Part shown: positions 35,080 to 45,812 of the stretch, one piece after another
Layout: each line of letters opens with the position of its first letter
Position numbering within the stretch: position 1 is the stretch's first letter
Origin: Paraphoma chrysanthemicola
Taxonomy: Eukaryota > Ascomycota > Dothideomycetes > Pleosporales > Phaeosphaeriaceae
Reading direction: 5' to 3'
Assembly: GCA_020744225.1 (NCBI GenBank)
Contig: JAGMWG010000001.1
Span: 62,001 to 126,000, forward strand
Length of the DNA: 64,000 bases
Notes under the pieces: model-generated
What the model saw: the letters and a program-made list of their open reading frames with translations, nothing else
The model's database searches: none
Told to the model about the DNA's origin: nothing
Program-made: the position numbers and the translations under genes

Positions 35080-36551
35080 ATGCCTCTTCGTCTCAGCATC
35101 CTTGGATTGGCCCTCCTACGGTCCAGCTTCGCGCTTGTCTCTCGAGATGGGCACACCGGTCGCCTTCCAGCAATGGGTTGGAACTCTTGGAACGAATACG
35201 AATGCGCCATCAACGAGACAGTGTTCCTGACAGTCGGTGAACTTCTGGTGTCGTTGGGTTTGAAAGACCTCGGTTACAACCATGTCAACATCGACGACTG
35301 TTGGAGTGACAAGGAGAAGAAGCGCGACAACGTGACGGGAAAGATTCTACCAGATTACACCAAATTTCCTCAAGGCATCAAACATACTGCCGACGAGATT
35401 CACAAACTCGGCCTCAAGCTCGGCATATATGGCGATGCTGGAAGCTTAACATGTGGTGGTTTTGCTGGGTCCCTGGGGCATGAAGAGCTAGACGCAAAAA
35501 CTTGGGCGGAATGGGGAATCGACTGTAAGTGCGTATGGCGCATCGAGTATCACTCGCTGACGCTTTGCAGACCTGAAATACGATAATTGCAATGTGCCAG
35601 ATGAATGGGACGACGACTACCGATGGTGGCCTGAAAATTGGTTTGGCGGCCCGCCGGCAGAGGATCAGACTGCTGGAGGAGACGGCGAGGCAAAGCCAGT
35701 GCCAGCGCCGGCTGGGTACGACTGGACCACCTCGAAAAGCTTCGATCGCTACAAGATCATGGGAGACGCACTCCTTGCCTCGAATCGCACCATCGAATAC
35801 TCTCAGTGTGCTTGGGGCCATGCTCGTATTGACGAGTGGGGAAATAGTACTGGACACAGCTGGAGGATGTGGGGTGATATCTACCCTGTATGGACCGGCA
35901 AGGTGCAATGGTCCTGGGGCCTCATGCCGATTCTCAATCACGCGTCATTCTTCTACAACAGCTCGAATTTCTGGGGCCACGCCGATTTTGACATGTTGGA
36001 AGTTGGCAACGGAAATCTCACCCTTGAAGAAAGTCGCTCCCACTTCGCATTATGGGCGGCGTTGAAGTCGCCCCTCATCATCGGAACACCTCTTGACGGA
36101 ATCAAGCCTGAAATACTGGAGATATTGAGCAACAAGGATTTGGTTGCCTTTAACCAAGATCCAATCGTCGGAGAGCCAGCGAAGCCGTACAAATGGGGTG
36201 TCAACCCTAACTTTACGTGGAACCAGACGCATCCGGCTGAATACTGGAGTGGAAAGTCGTCCAAAGGTTTCCACGTCTTCGCGTTGAACACGCTCGATAC
36301 GACTCAGAAGAAAACAATCGAGTTCTCCGAGGTTCCTGGGCTCGATGCGAGGACGAAGTACATCGTCTATGATTCTTGGACGGGCAAGAAGCAGGGCGTG
36401 TTCAAGAAGAAGTATGAAGCACGCGTCAGGCGTCATGATACCCTGGCAATCCGGGTTGTAAAGGAAGATGGTACGTCCCCTACCCCATTGCATGTTGAGC
36501 TGTGCGTTTTGTTATCCAGATGTGAAGCTAAGTTTGCTGACACTTCACTAG
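35080..36551 (+). CDS. Secreted alpha-galactosidase, glycoside hydrolase family 27
   Basis: Three exons, 35080-35524, 35571-36470 and 36520-36551, give 458 aa. The last exon is only 32 nt and encodes the C-terminal strand (DVKLSLLTLH). A signal peptide is present (LSILGLALLRSSFALV). GH27 hallmarks are the N-terminal MGWNSWNEYEC, the NIDDCW motif, and YLKYDNCN with the catalytic nucleophile Asp153, formed across intron 1. SWRMWGDI provides the acid/base Asp251. The C-terminal region is the antiparallel beta domain. Several N-glycosylation sequons fit secretion. The enzyme releases terminal alpha-1,6-galactose from melibiose, raffinose and galactomannans. A 45-residue insert after the nucleophile, rich in Trp, Pro and Gly (GGPPAEDQTAGG), is a fungal subgroup feature. 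Confidence 0.95.
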
Positions 36552-39161
36552 GTAGTCGTCCGCACTGATTAAGCCAGCTTCGAAGCGTTCCTGCTGATAG
36601 TATTCTCATGCGGCGAGGGATGCGCGAGCAGAAACAAAAAGTCGAGCTCCGTTTTCTTTCTGAAGCCATTCCCAGTTCCGCTTCGACTGTCAGCAAACGC
36701 ACTCATCGCCCATGTGCTCGATAATATCGTGATTGTAGTCTAATAGAACGTGGCCTAGACATCAATTCGAATTCCGCAGAAAATGCTAGAATAAACGTGT
36801 GACGTGGGGTCTCAGAAGCTTACCAGGAGAAGAAGCTCGTCTGGTTAGGGAGAGCTCTGGAAGGGCGGTCCGTGCGCAAGGCGGAGAAACAGCCTGCTGC
36901 CTTTGCTTGATCTGTGTCCACTCTGTCCCGAGGTTGCCCATGACCTCGCCCGCAATCTTCCTTTAGTCCATAAGCGATCGCACGCACAAGACGTGTCGGA
37001 CCCGCCGCTCACGCTTCTTACTCCAGGTTCCGTTTTTGTCACCCAGCCTCCCCGGTTCCAGATGGGTCAATCGCGGGGTTTTTGCGGGGCTGGGCGGCCG
37101 CCAGAACATCTAGCGTGCCACGGACTAGGTTCAGCTACGCCATTGACCTTCTAGAAAGCACATTCTTTGGGTTTTTTCTGCTGCCAGTCCCAACACTTGG
37201 ATGGTGCGAGACATGCAGACTACCAAATAGCTAGGCACCAAGCAAGGGACATATCTCGCCACGTCCAACTTTGCACTCTACGAGAAGACGAGAAGAAGAG
37301 TCTCGCCTTGCCCATATGGGAAGAATCGCACCTTTGGCGCAAACGCGATGGACCCGTAATCTAGTCTTTACCCAAATCATACCGGAGGCACTACCGCCAG
37401 ACGCGGAGACCACCGCATAGCGCGCAAATGAAGATTCCCGTCCGGATCCATCGACACACCAACATCAATCCGGACATATGCCCCAGTGGACCAGATCGCA
37501 CACCTCCATCCCCCGGGTTCGTCGTTGCAAAAGCCACTCATTCTCTGAAGGTAGCGACGTTGTTGCTCGATTACCGCGGTCGGGGCCTGTCTGCATGCCT
37601 TGCTTCTAGGACCACGGAGAATATTTGTGCAGCGGTGCGCTTCACTGAGACCACCGTCCTCGTTATCAACATATGTTTCGATGCTCAAGTAGATATTCAC
37701 CAGAACTAAATCATCTCAGGTGATAGCGTATTCGAACTCTGGACCATGCGCAATGGTTGGTTTTGTGACAAGTGGCACATATCACTCCCGGTGCAGAAGT
37801 ATCGATGGCCATGTCTTTTTGCGAATCCTGCCCAGCGATGGGCGGTGGTAGATCGACAACTGGCCAATGTGACGATGACGGCAACCCATAACCTTCTCGC
37901 ACAGACCGTCTTTCGGAATTATCCTTTGTTTGATCTGTCAGGTGTGGGATTTCGATAATCCAGAAATCGAGACGACTAGCCTAGCTTCCCGACTTCGCCA
38001 TCTCCGAGGAGGAAGATGGCAGCTGAATAACGGACTCAGATTGGTCTTCAACTTCCGGAATAGAGACCTTAACGGGCATCATACTGTCTCCTTCGACCAT
38101 GCATCGTCCTCGACGCCTCGACGTCGGCTAGCACATTCACTGGCAGCGTGGCTTTGGAAGTGCGTGCGCATCGGCTGTACCATCGAGCGCTGACAACTTG
38201 ATCCGTCCCGTCTTGTTGAGCTCATTCATCCAGCATCGAAGCATGGTATCGTTCATTCCTCCACTCAGCTCGAGGTCGGGCACCACTGTGGTCCTGTCCA
38301 CCGCTCCCAGTCTGGACGGCGCACACGTGGGATCAGTACCTTTCACGACTGGGCAAATACGGCAAATCAAGCTCACCCAAGCTTCAGCGCCACTCTTCTA
38401 TTCGATAATTGTCAGCAGCTCTGGGCTTTGTTCCGGTGGCTGATGTTGGCAGCATGAGAAGCATAGAAAACTATTGAATTTTCTTACTTGAACCACTAGC
38501 AAGCGATCAAATGTAGACACAGCCAATCACATTGATAGATCACAAGCACGACTTTCAGCCTCACGATGATTCTACACTGACCAGCAGTCTGCAAGAATGA
38601 TGATCCAGACTGTTCGGCAAGCATTACTCCAGCCGGAACTACTACCGCGCCGTGCGCGCTACTTTGCTTAGCTGGGCCCGCCTCCGCTTCCCACTGCCCG
38701 GAGTTCGCGTTGCTGGCTGCTAGGTCGCAAGCCACTTGGCAACCTTCCAGCGCCTCTATAGCCTCCAACGCCAATGCGACGATCCGAGCTGACCATTGCG
38801 GCCAACCACAACCATTGACTAAACCATGTGAGGGCTTAAGCACCTTCTAGCACGCAACCAGCTTCCCGAGTCGCTGGCTGGATCTTCGCTACGGCTTGGC
38901 GCTAGGGAAAGGCGTGCTCAATGCTTTCCGCATTCGATGCCTGACGACAGAATTGAGGTGCATCGCGCATGCATGGCTGTGAAAAGCATGGCTGGATCGA
39001 GATGCAGCGGTCTGGTGCCTGAGCATGCATCTTGAGAGCATAAAAGAGTCTTCGCTGCTCTCAAGTTGTAGTCTGCACAACACAGTCGCTTCACCAGTTT
39101 CCAGCATCTACCGATCTCTTCAACTCATCCCTCCGAGTCACCGATATTCCCAGCACTTAAC
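36552..39161. other. Gene-poor region
   Basis: About 2.6 kb without a supported gene. Open frames reach about 115 codons, but they are rich in Arg, Ser and Cys and change with strand, as chance frames do. The right end includes the promoter of the Ala/Ser-rich gene. Confidence 0.35.
39039..39046 (+). promoter_or_regulatory. TATA-like box of the Ala/Ser-rich gene
   Basis: The octamer cataaaag lies about 120 bp before the ATG at 39162, followed by a CT-rich stretch, which is usual in highly expressed fungal genes. Confidence 0.4.
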
Positions 39162-39699
39162 ATGCGTTTCTCAATCGTCGCCGTATCTGCTTTCGCCGGC
39201 CTTGCTGCCGCCCAGAACCCGTAAGTCTGCGGAATATATGAACTTGAAATTGTATACTGACGGGAACAACAGAAGCGCGGTTATCGCCTCGTTGGCTTCA
39301 TCGATTGCGGGCCAAGTCTCTTCGGCTGCTGCTTCGAGGGCATCGAGCGCCGCTGGAGCTGCCTCCTCAGTTCTCGCGTCCGCCTCCTCAGCTGTTGCAG
39401 CCGCATCTTCGAGGGCATCTTCTGCGCAGGCTGCGGCTTCTTCGGTCGCTGCATCAGCCTCATCTCGCGCTTCGAGCGCTGCTGCGGCCGCTTCATCTGC
39501 TGCCGTGAGCCGAGCCTCTTCAGCGAGCGGTGCGATTGCATCAATCACATCAGCTGCCGCCTCAAGAGCCTCCTCTGCCGCGGCATCTGCTACCTCATCG
39601 CGCCCTGCTCAGGTCTCCACCGCTGCTGGTGACTCTCTTACCCCTCAAGGACTTACCGGTATCGTCGCTGGTATGATCGGTGTTGCCGCTCTCCTCTAG
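39162..39699 (+). CDS. Small GPI-type Ala/Ser-rich cell-wall protein
   Basis: Two exons, 39162-39220 and 39273-39699, give 161 aa. The first exon encodes little more than the signal peptide (MRFSIVAVSAFAGLAAAQN). The mature region is almost wholly Ala and Ser in repeats of the type ASSRASSAAAAASS. The end is TPQGLTGIVAGMIGVAALL, a polar spacer plus a hydrophobic tail as required for GPI-anchor transfer. No Cys is present. Such proteins are O-mannosylated wall or plasma-membrane spacers. The gene shares its intron position and phase (phase 2, just after the signal peptide) with two further small genes at 44.1 and 45.3 kb. Confidence 0.85.
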
Positions 39700-41451
39700 A
39701 GGGTGATTGGGATGTTGGAATCATGTATATAGAAAGCGCAGTTGATATCATCGGTTGCTTTAGTCTGATTGATTAATGAGTAATGCAGCAAAATAGAATC
39801 TTTTTATCTGAACTATTCTGTGTCAAACAACAAGAGCTATTGTAACCACGAGCAATAAATTTGACATGCTAATCATTGTGTATTGCTAGAGAGTATTACC
39901 CTTCTCGAACACTCGCGTGACCCTGAGTTCTGCACCAACCACTTGCCCCACGAGCTACATAATGCACGTTGATACTTCCGGCGGGACACTCCTGAGGTAC
40001 TTCTCTTGTGTTCAAGTCTCCAGCAAAACCTTAAAATACACAACAAAACCCCTAGAACATCACGTCAAGGCTATCATCGTTGTTCAACCAGCGTTCGAAT
40101 ATGCTCGCGTCACGCCGAAATCAAGGAATAGACCATATGTTCATGTTGGCCCATCGAAGATGTTACGTGCAGTACTACGCCCGCTGCCGAAAATAACATA
40201 CTGATCGCCAGGGAACACGGGTCTGATGATGTAAACACCTCATAAATATCTCTAGAGCATGATCTGACGAGACTTGACGCTAATTAACGAGTTGGAAGAA
40301 AGTTCAAGACCTTGTTGAAGGGGAGAGAACTTCCGGTGGTCACCGACATGAATTGCAGCGACGGCATGACGGCTGAGTAGGCTGGTTAATTCATTGACAA
40401 TGTCTTGCGAAAAGACATAGAAACGTCAGAGGTATAGAGTGTCCGTAGTGTTAATGAACGAGACGGCTTGCCTGAATGACGTTCGCTTTGGTAGGCAGGC
40501 ACATACCGATTACGTAATCTGCAAGATTGCAAGCTCAATACAGCCAGCACAACCGCGACCACTGTCATTATCGTCACAAATTCAAGAGAACATTGGAATG
40601 TAGAACTGCGCGAGATCATAATGCTTGGTGCTAGTCCTTGAGCTCCTCCCGCTGCCGTGAGCCGCGACGACACGTCTTGGTCCTCTGTTCATAGACAGCC
40701 ATCGCCAAATCAACATGGCGCAATCCGCGCATAGCTACCTTTGCAGGTATCAACTGGCTGTCTCCACAGTGCAGCCGAGGATTGTCCTTGAAAAGGCGCA
40801 TACTCGGGTGTCTGAACAGTTGTGAAAGCTAAAAATGCGAGCTGCGACGCCACCTTCACTCACCAAACGCCAAACCACAGATACATGGACGCACTTCGAG
40901 GAAAAGAAAACAATGACAGACACGAGGACGAGGAAGGAGGGGACTTGTATGGATGCCAACTTCTTGTCAGTACTAAACGACGGACCAACAACTTCCTCAC
41001 GATTACCCGATGTTCCTGCCATATGGTATACACAACGGTTCTGCACTTGCTGCTTATACAGAATGTGACCGACTGCCATTGTTAAGCCTCAAGTCACTCT
41101 CTCGAAAATCTTGTTGTCCTTGTTTGGTGACACACTACCGCCCCCGGTTGCATATTGCTGGGCTGCAGCACCCGCACATTTCGTTCCTGTTTACTCACAC
41201 CCAAGCACATAACATGGTAGTGTTCTCAGAGCTTGCTGTACCAGCTCAATGTGACCGGTTTCACTTTCGCAAGCAAGACCAGGCAAACTTTATTGGCTCC
41301 AGAGCTACCGCCGCAGTACATCTCTTACTCCACCACTACCAGGATCGCAGGCCTCGGTTCGAGAGCTTCAATCGCCTGGTCCGAGACGTTGGCCGCGAGC
41401 TGAATCACCAAAAAGACGTCAGACGATACTGGTATTGTGAGCGCGGTCACC
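39700..41451. other. Intergenic region with one copy of a diverged repeat
   Basis: No gene is supported. Positions 39965-39995 match 42407-42437 at 26 of 31 bases, with weaker similarity continuing for about 130 bp. AT-rich just downstream of the Ala/Ser-rich gene. Confidence 0.35.
39965..39995 (+). repeat. Diverged direct repeat, copy 1
   Basis: Begins cacgttgatacttccggcg and is 26/31 identical to the copy at 42407. An aaggct hexamer lies 102 bp downstream here and 99 bp downstream in the other copy, which suggests an old duplication of a longer segment. Confidence 0.4.
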
Positions 41452-42351
41452 ATGAGCCAAACAAGTCCGACGTCGTTCGCGGTATCCAACGGTAAGACAG
41501 CAACTATGATCCGGGACCAATGCAATTATGCGATCATCGTCGCTCCCTCAGTCCCGCCTGTGATGACTCAACCAGCTCCGTCTTCACTAGTCTCGGGTGC
41601 TCCACCTTCAATCACTCAACCAATTACATCCTCGTTGCCCTCAGCTACTCGGTTTGCGACCACCAATCCAACCCCGCGTTCGTTTGATGAGCCCACTCTG
41701 CCTTCACCTGTTCCAGTAGGCCTGCCTTCGCTTACTACGCCGACGCCGAGCACTGCAGAACACCTCATCGAACTCAATCATTTGCGCGAGCAACTCATCA
41801 TGCTTCAACGATCCGTCCAGGACAACCACAACAAATGGAAAAGGAGTGAGGACGAAATTTGGGCACTCCGGCAAGAGCTCGCCGAGGCCAGGCAAACAAG
41901 CGAGAAGTCGACACACCGCGACGAGGTCGAAAAGGTCAACCCGTCACTGCGACAGCAACTTAAAGAAGGAAATTGGAGTAAAGAAGTACTCGCACACCCC
42001 GTTGCTCGATCAGACTGGTCCATCACAGGACTGAACGAGAACGTCGGCATGATGACTGCGCGGGCTCGTAACGTCCAAGACAGCGACGATGACATGAAAC
42101 CCAGCGTCGTAATGAGCAACAAGCAGCCCTCGAGATTGACTGAACCGCACCAAGTGGGCAACCGTGATCCCACAGACAGCCCCGCATCCCACGGTCGCAA
42201 CCAAACCAGTATTGAACAAGACGAATCGGCCGTCAGCCCCATGGACGGACTACCCATCTACTTCGGCGCAAACAACCGGGTTGGAGACATCACTGGCGAC
42301 AAGAGCCTGCTGGATATGCATGAAGAAACAAAATTCTTCGCCTCCTATTAA
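41452..42351 (+). CDS. Unknown protein with Pro/Ser/Thr-rich region and coiled coil
   Basis: Frame of 299 aa from the ATG at 41452 (MSQTSPTSF). Residues about 30-105 are Pro, Ser and Thr-rich with several SxxTxP-like stretches. Residues about 106-180 form a strong heptad pattern (LIELNHLREQLIMLQRS, then WALRQELAEARQ), giving a predicted coiled coil. The last 110 residues are polar and acidic. It has no signal peptide or membrane span. An overlapping plus-strand frame upstream (from about 41213) could be an earlier exon, but I found no splice that keeps phase. The function is not recognised; dimerisation through the coiled coil is likely. Confidence 0.5.
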   Translation: MSQTSPTSFAVSNGKTATMIRDQCNYAIIVAPSVPPVMTQPAPSSLVSGAPPSITQPITSSLPSATRFATTNPTPRSFDEPTLPSPVPVGLPSLTTPTPSTAEHLIELNHLREQLIMLQRSVQDNHNKWKRSEDEIWALRQELAEARQTSEKSTHRDEVEKVNPSLRQQLKEGNWSKEVLAHPVARSDWSITGLNENVGMMTARARNVQDSDDDMKPSVVMSNKQPSRLTEPHQVGNRDPTDSPASHGRNQTSIEQDESAVSPMDGLPIYFGANNRVGDITGDKSLLDMHEETKFFASY

Positions 42352-44110
42352 TGGGCCAATACAAACAAACAATGTCCTATCTGCACAACGACCGTATAGA
42401 GTACTACACGTTGACATCTCCAGCGGGACACTCCCGAATGCCGTTGCGGGTATATACGTCTGTACAACCTTTATAACGCTACAAGGGCCTTTCGGCTATT
42501 GTTTGAAGGCTGTCTTAACTACTTCAGCAGCAGTCGCATCTATCTGCGATGCCCGTAAGAGAAGTTGCGGATGGGGTAGATTTGTTGTCTCACCGGAGCT
42601 GCACAAGTGCAACATCGTCAAACTTCCCCTTTCCATCAGGCATTTTCGCTACTTGTATCATAACAAATGCAAAACTCTGTCTTCACATGAAGCCACCCGA
42701 ATGTACTTGAACTTTCTCTTCGGTCGACAAACATTACTCTGGCCATCTACCACCACTTCAATACGAACAACCGAGCCGGATAGCGGCCATAAGAGCTTTC
42801 AGTGAATCCACTTGATGTTACTCAGACTTCGACGCACCGTAGTGTAGTGCTTCTTGCGAGGACGCTACCATTTGTCCGGTTTGCGACCAGCAGCCGACTT
42901 CATTCCGTGCCCCCTCTGGGACGAGCCATCACCTACAGGGCACCACACCATAAGTGAGACCGACGGAATGAAGAAGACACAACTACAATGGTTCAAAGCC
43001 TTCGTGAAAGAATGATTCAAAAGGCGCACCACCATCACAGACGCGACAACCAGCCCACTCAGCCTTGCATACCGAATGACATATATTACCGCGTTCCGCT
43101 ATTACCACACAGAAGATGGATGTCCGACGAGTCCTACAAAAAGCAACCGTCATCGCGAATTGGACCATCGTCACACATGTTCGCGCACATTACAGTCAGT
43201 GCGCAGACTTCATGGAGCGCATGAACATCCAAGCCTTGTTGGATTATATTGATCCGCACGTCCGGCGAACAACGACCGCGTCGTCGTATCCACCAAAACA
43301 ATCGATATCTCAGCCGCCCAAAGATCATACAGGCAATAGTACCAACTGTAGGTAGCCTTGTGCCACTCAATTAGGAATATACAAAGCTGATAATGGTTTA
43401 TTTACGCGCATAACGCAGTTCTTGATACCATCAAGAACTCAGAAGTATCCAAATGACCGATAGAGAAGAATAGAGCATTATATGTCATCAGAGAACTGAC
43501 AATGTCAACAAGTCTTGGACGTCCGTGGAAAAATACGATGCCAAAAGTGTGCGCTAAACATCATGCTGAGACAGAGCTCATACCCTTTGTACAGGACACG
43601 GCATCTATCCTGCGGAAGCATACGTACGCTTCATGTCTCCTAGACCAAAGTGTGAAGTCATCTTTCGTGACAAACCGCGCAAGTACGCGGCACGTGTACA
43701 ACCTTGGCATGGCTGCTCCTATCCGGTAGTGGTACTGACCCTTTACCCTGGACCAGTGCTACATGTTCCGCAGCTGCCAGACCAATAGCAATATTCGTAG
43801 ATATTAAAACACCCGTTATGTGTGCAGTTGAGACGTAAGGTCAGGGAAAGCCAGACCACTACGGGCTTTGCACACCTCACACAGTAAGTTGTTTTGATTG
43901 CCACAACACGGCGTACAACATTACTTTCAGGAACCTGTGGGCGTTTCAGGTTGCCTTTGAGATGAGTACTTAAATGCATGACCGATACGTCTTGCTACAA
44001 TTTTCAAGTCCAAGTAGCAATAACTCGCCTGACGACTTTTTCCTGCAACAACTCCAAATATTGCGAGCTTAGCCTTCAAATCCATCGTCCCGACCACTCT
44101 CAACTTCATC
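42352..44110. other. Intergenic region with second copy of the diverged repeat
   Basis: About 1.8 kb without a supported gene. Small open frames occur on both strands and none has a motif. The second repeat copy lies at 42407. Confidence 0.35.
42407..42437 (+). repeat. Diverged direct repeat, copy 2
   Basis: Begins cacgttgacatctccagcg; 26/31 identical to 39965-39995, in the same orientation about 2.4 kb away. Confidence 0.4.
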
Positions 44111-44464
44111 ATGCGGACCACCATTCTTGTCACTGTGTTCGCAGCTTGCGTCGCTGCGCAGGCGTCGTGAGTCTTACTTTCTTCTTCACAGCTGCCTGTC
44201 CACAACTGATATCGTTATAGCAGTAGTGCACCGCCTGCCTCGTCTTCCCCTGCACCCGTCTCATCTCCAACCCCAACGAACACAGGACCTTCGACCTCGA
44301 CTTCCGGCTCCGCCACATCGACGTCGGTCGGACAGGAGCATCCCTCAGCATCAGTACCAGTATCCAGCTCTGCTTCGAAGACGACTGGCGCTGCTGCCAT
44401 GAAGACGGGCGAGATTGGTAGTGTTGCAGCTATGGTTCTTGGTGTCGCCGCCCTTTTGGTTTAA
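44111..44464 (+). CDS. Very small Ser/Thr/Pro-rich GPI-type secreted protein
   Basis: Two exons, 44111-44166 and 44221-44464, give 99 aa. Exon 1 encodes the signal peptide MRTTILVTVFAACVAAQAS. The 54-nt intron is phase 2. The mature chain is short and rich in Ser, Thr and Pro (SSSPAPVSSPTPT), with no Cys. It ends with KTGEIGSVAAMVLGVAALLV, a GPI-type tail very similar to that of the 39.2-kb gene (shared GVAALL). It is probably a heavily O-glycosylated wall protein. Being so small, it would be missed by length filters. Confidence 0.8.
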
Positions 44465-45325
44465 TCATTGGACGCGAGATGTATCCGGTGGAGCGATATC
44501 GTGATGAGCGCGAAGGAGTCTAGTTCGAATCTCTCGTTACTTGATCGATATGTTGTTGGCTTCTTCTTGGAAGAAACCATTGGTGCGAGTGGACCAAAGG
44601 CTTTAGGGAAAGCGTGTACTTGTAGTAATCACAAAAATTGCCTTATGATCTTCACAACTTGATGCACCGCCTTAAGATCCTAGAATCAAGCTCATCCAAG
44701 CATTATTGACGCGCAATAGCCCCGCGCTAAGATCTGACAAGCTTCGCAAATACGAGACCCGTGCTGCGCCAAGGGTGAACGGAACCACGAAACTCCATTC
44801 TCCGAAGATTGTTTTTCTTGCTCTGATTCGTGAAGACATGGCACGATCAGTCAAACCTGTTTCACATGTCGAACAATAAATCGGAAGTCGGCAGCTTGTA
44901 GTTAATCCCCGCAACGAGCCTGCATGGCGAAGCGTCGGAGACGCCTCCGTGGCGCACGAGGCACTAGCCACATATCAAATGGCAGCCACAGGCTGGCCAC
45001 TCGGATCGCATGGGAGACTGATGGTGATTCCAGGACAATGGAACCATGGCGAAGGGCATGTCGACAGGATGTGAGGAAATGGCGCAGCTGGTGCATGCTT
45101 CATGTCAACGTCAGGGGCACACGATCTTGGAAATGGCGGTCAGGGGAGTGAATCCAGTGAACGATATAAATACTTCTGTTCAAGGTTCAGAACTCGTAGG
45201 AATACATTCAAAGTCGATTTCACTCATTGAACTACAAGACCTTTCACTTACCACACTGATTCAAGTCCTTCAACAACCCGAGAACTTTCACCTTACTCAA
45301 ACCAACTACCAACCCTGCCGCCATA
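44465..45325. other. Intergenic region
   Basis: Holds the 3' region of the 99-aa gene and the promoter of the 73-aa gene. No other gene is seen. Confidence 0.4.
45165..45172 (+). promoter_or_regulatory. TATA box of the 73-aa secreted protein gene
   Basis: tataaata, about 160 bp before the ATG at 45326; a C/A-rich leader follows. Confidence 0.5.
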
Positions 45326-45611
45326 ATGCACTTCACTACTCTCCTCGTCCCCGTCTTCGCGATGCTGGCGCTCGCGGCTGATACCACGACGTACGTGCTC
45401 AACCTACATACCGGTTAACATTTCAATATCACAATTCCTAACGCAATTTCACAGCACTAAGACGAGCACCGCCATCGATACTAAAACTTCAACCGCAACC
45501 GCAACAGCGACACACACCGGTGCAGCGATGGCTATGAGCCCCATGGATTCGAGTGCGATGCTTGTTGCGGGTGCGGGGGTGGCTGCTTGGGCACTTCAAG
45601 TTGCTGGCTAG
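45326..45611 (+). CDS. Tiny Thr-rich secreted protein with hydrophobic tail
   Basis: Two exons, 45326-45390 and 45455-45611, give 73 aa. Exon 1 encodes the signal peptide MHFTTLLVPVFAMLALAAD. The 64-nt intron is phase 2, as in the two related small genes. The mature part is Thr-rich (TKTSTATATATHTG). The C-terminus (MLVAGAGVAAWALQVAG) is hydrophobic and may be a GPI signal. A TATA box lies upstream and an AT-rich 3' region follows. No Cys. The function is unknown, probably a surface or wall component. Confidence 0.75.
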
Positions 45612-45812
45612 GATTATTGCATAGTGGAAGGTGGAAGCATCACTTGGACGGAATGTTGTATATATAGTTTTTAATTAGGAAGTGAGAAGTGTTTGAATAT
45701 TGATCATTGATTCATTACCGATGGCTAAGCATCGTTTGCTATATCACATGTAAAACTCCCATCCATGCTTATGCTTATTACTCCTCCCGCTCCTTCCACC
45801 CTGCTTCGCACT

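Noticed and set aside
34812..35213. 133-codon minus-strand frame overlapping the alpha-galactosidase start
   Set aside because: Antisense to the signal-peptide exon and promoter; a hydrophobic patch but no motif.
37377..37709. Overlapping frames of 93-107 codons on both strands
   Set aside because: Both strands open over the same stretch with basic, low-information translations; no start context, motif or intron support.
44521..44545. gttcgaatctc sequence resembling a tRNA T-loop
   Set aside because: No matching acceptor, D or anticodon stems around it; lies in the 3' region of the 99-aa gene.
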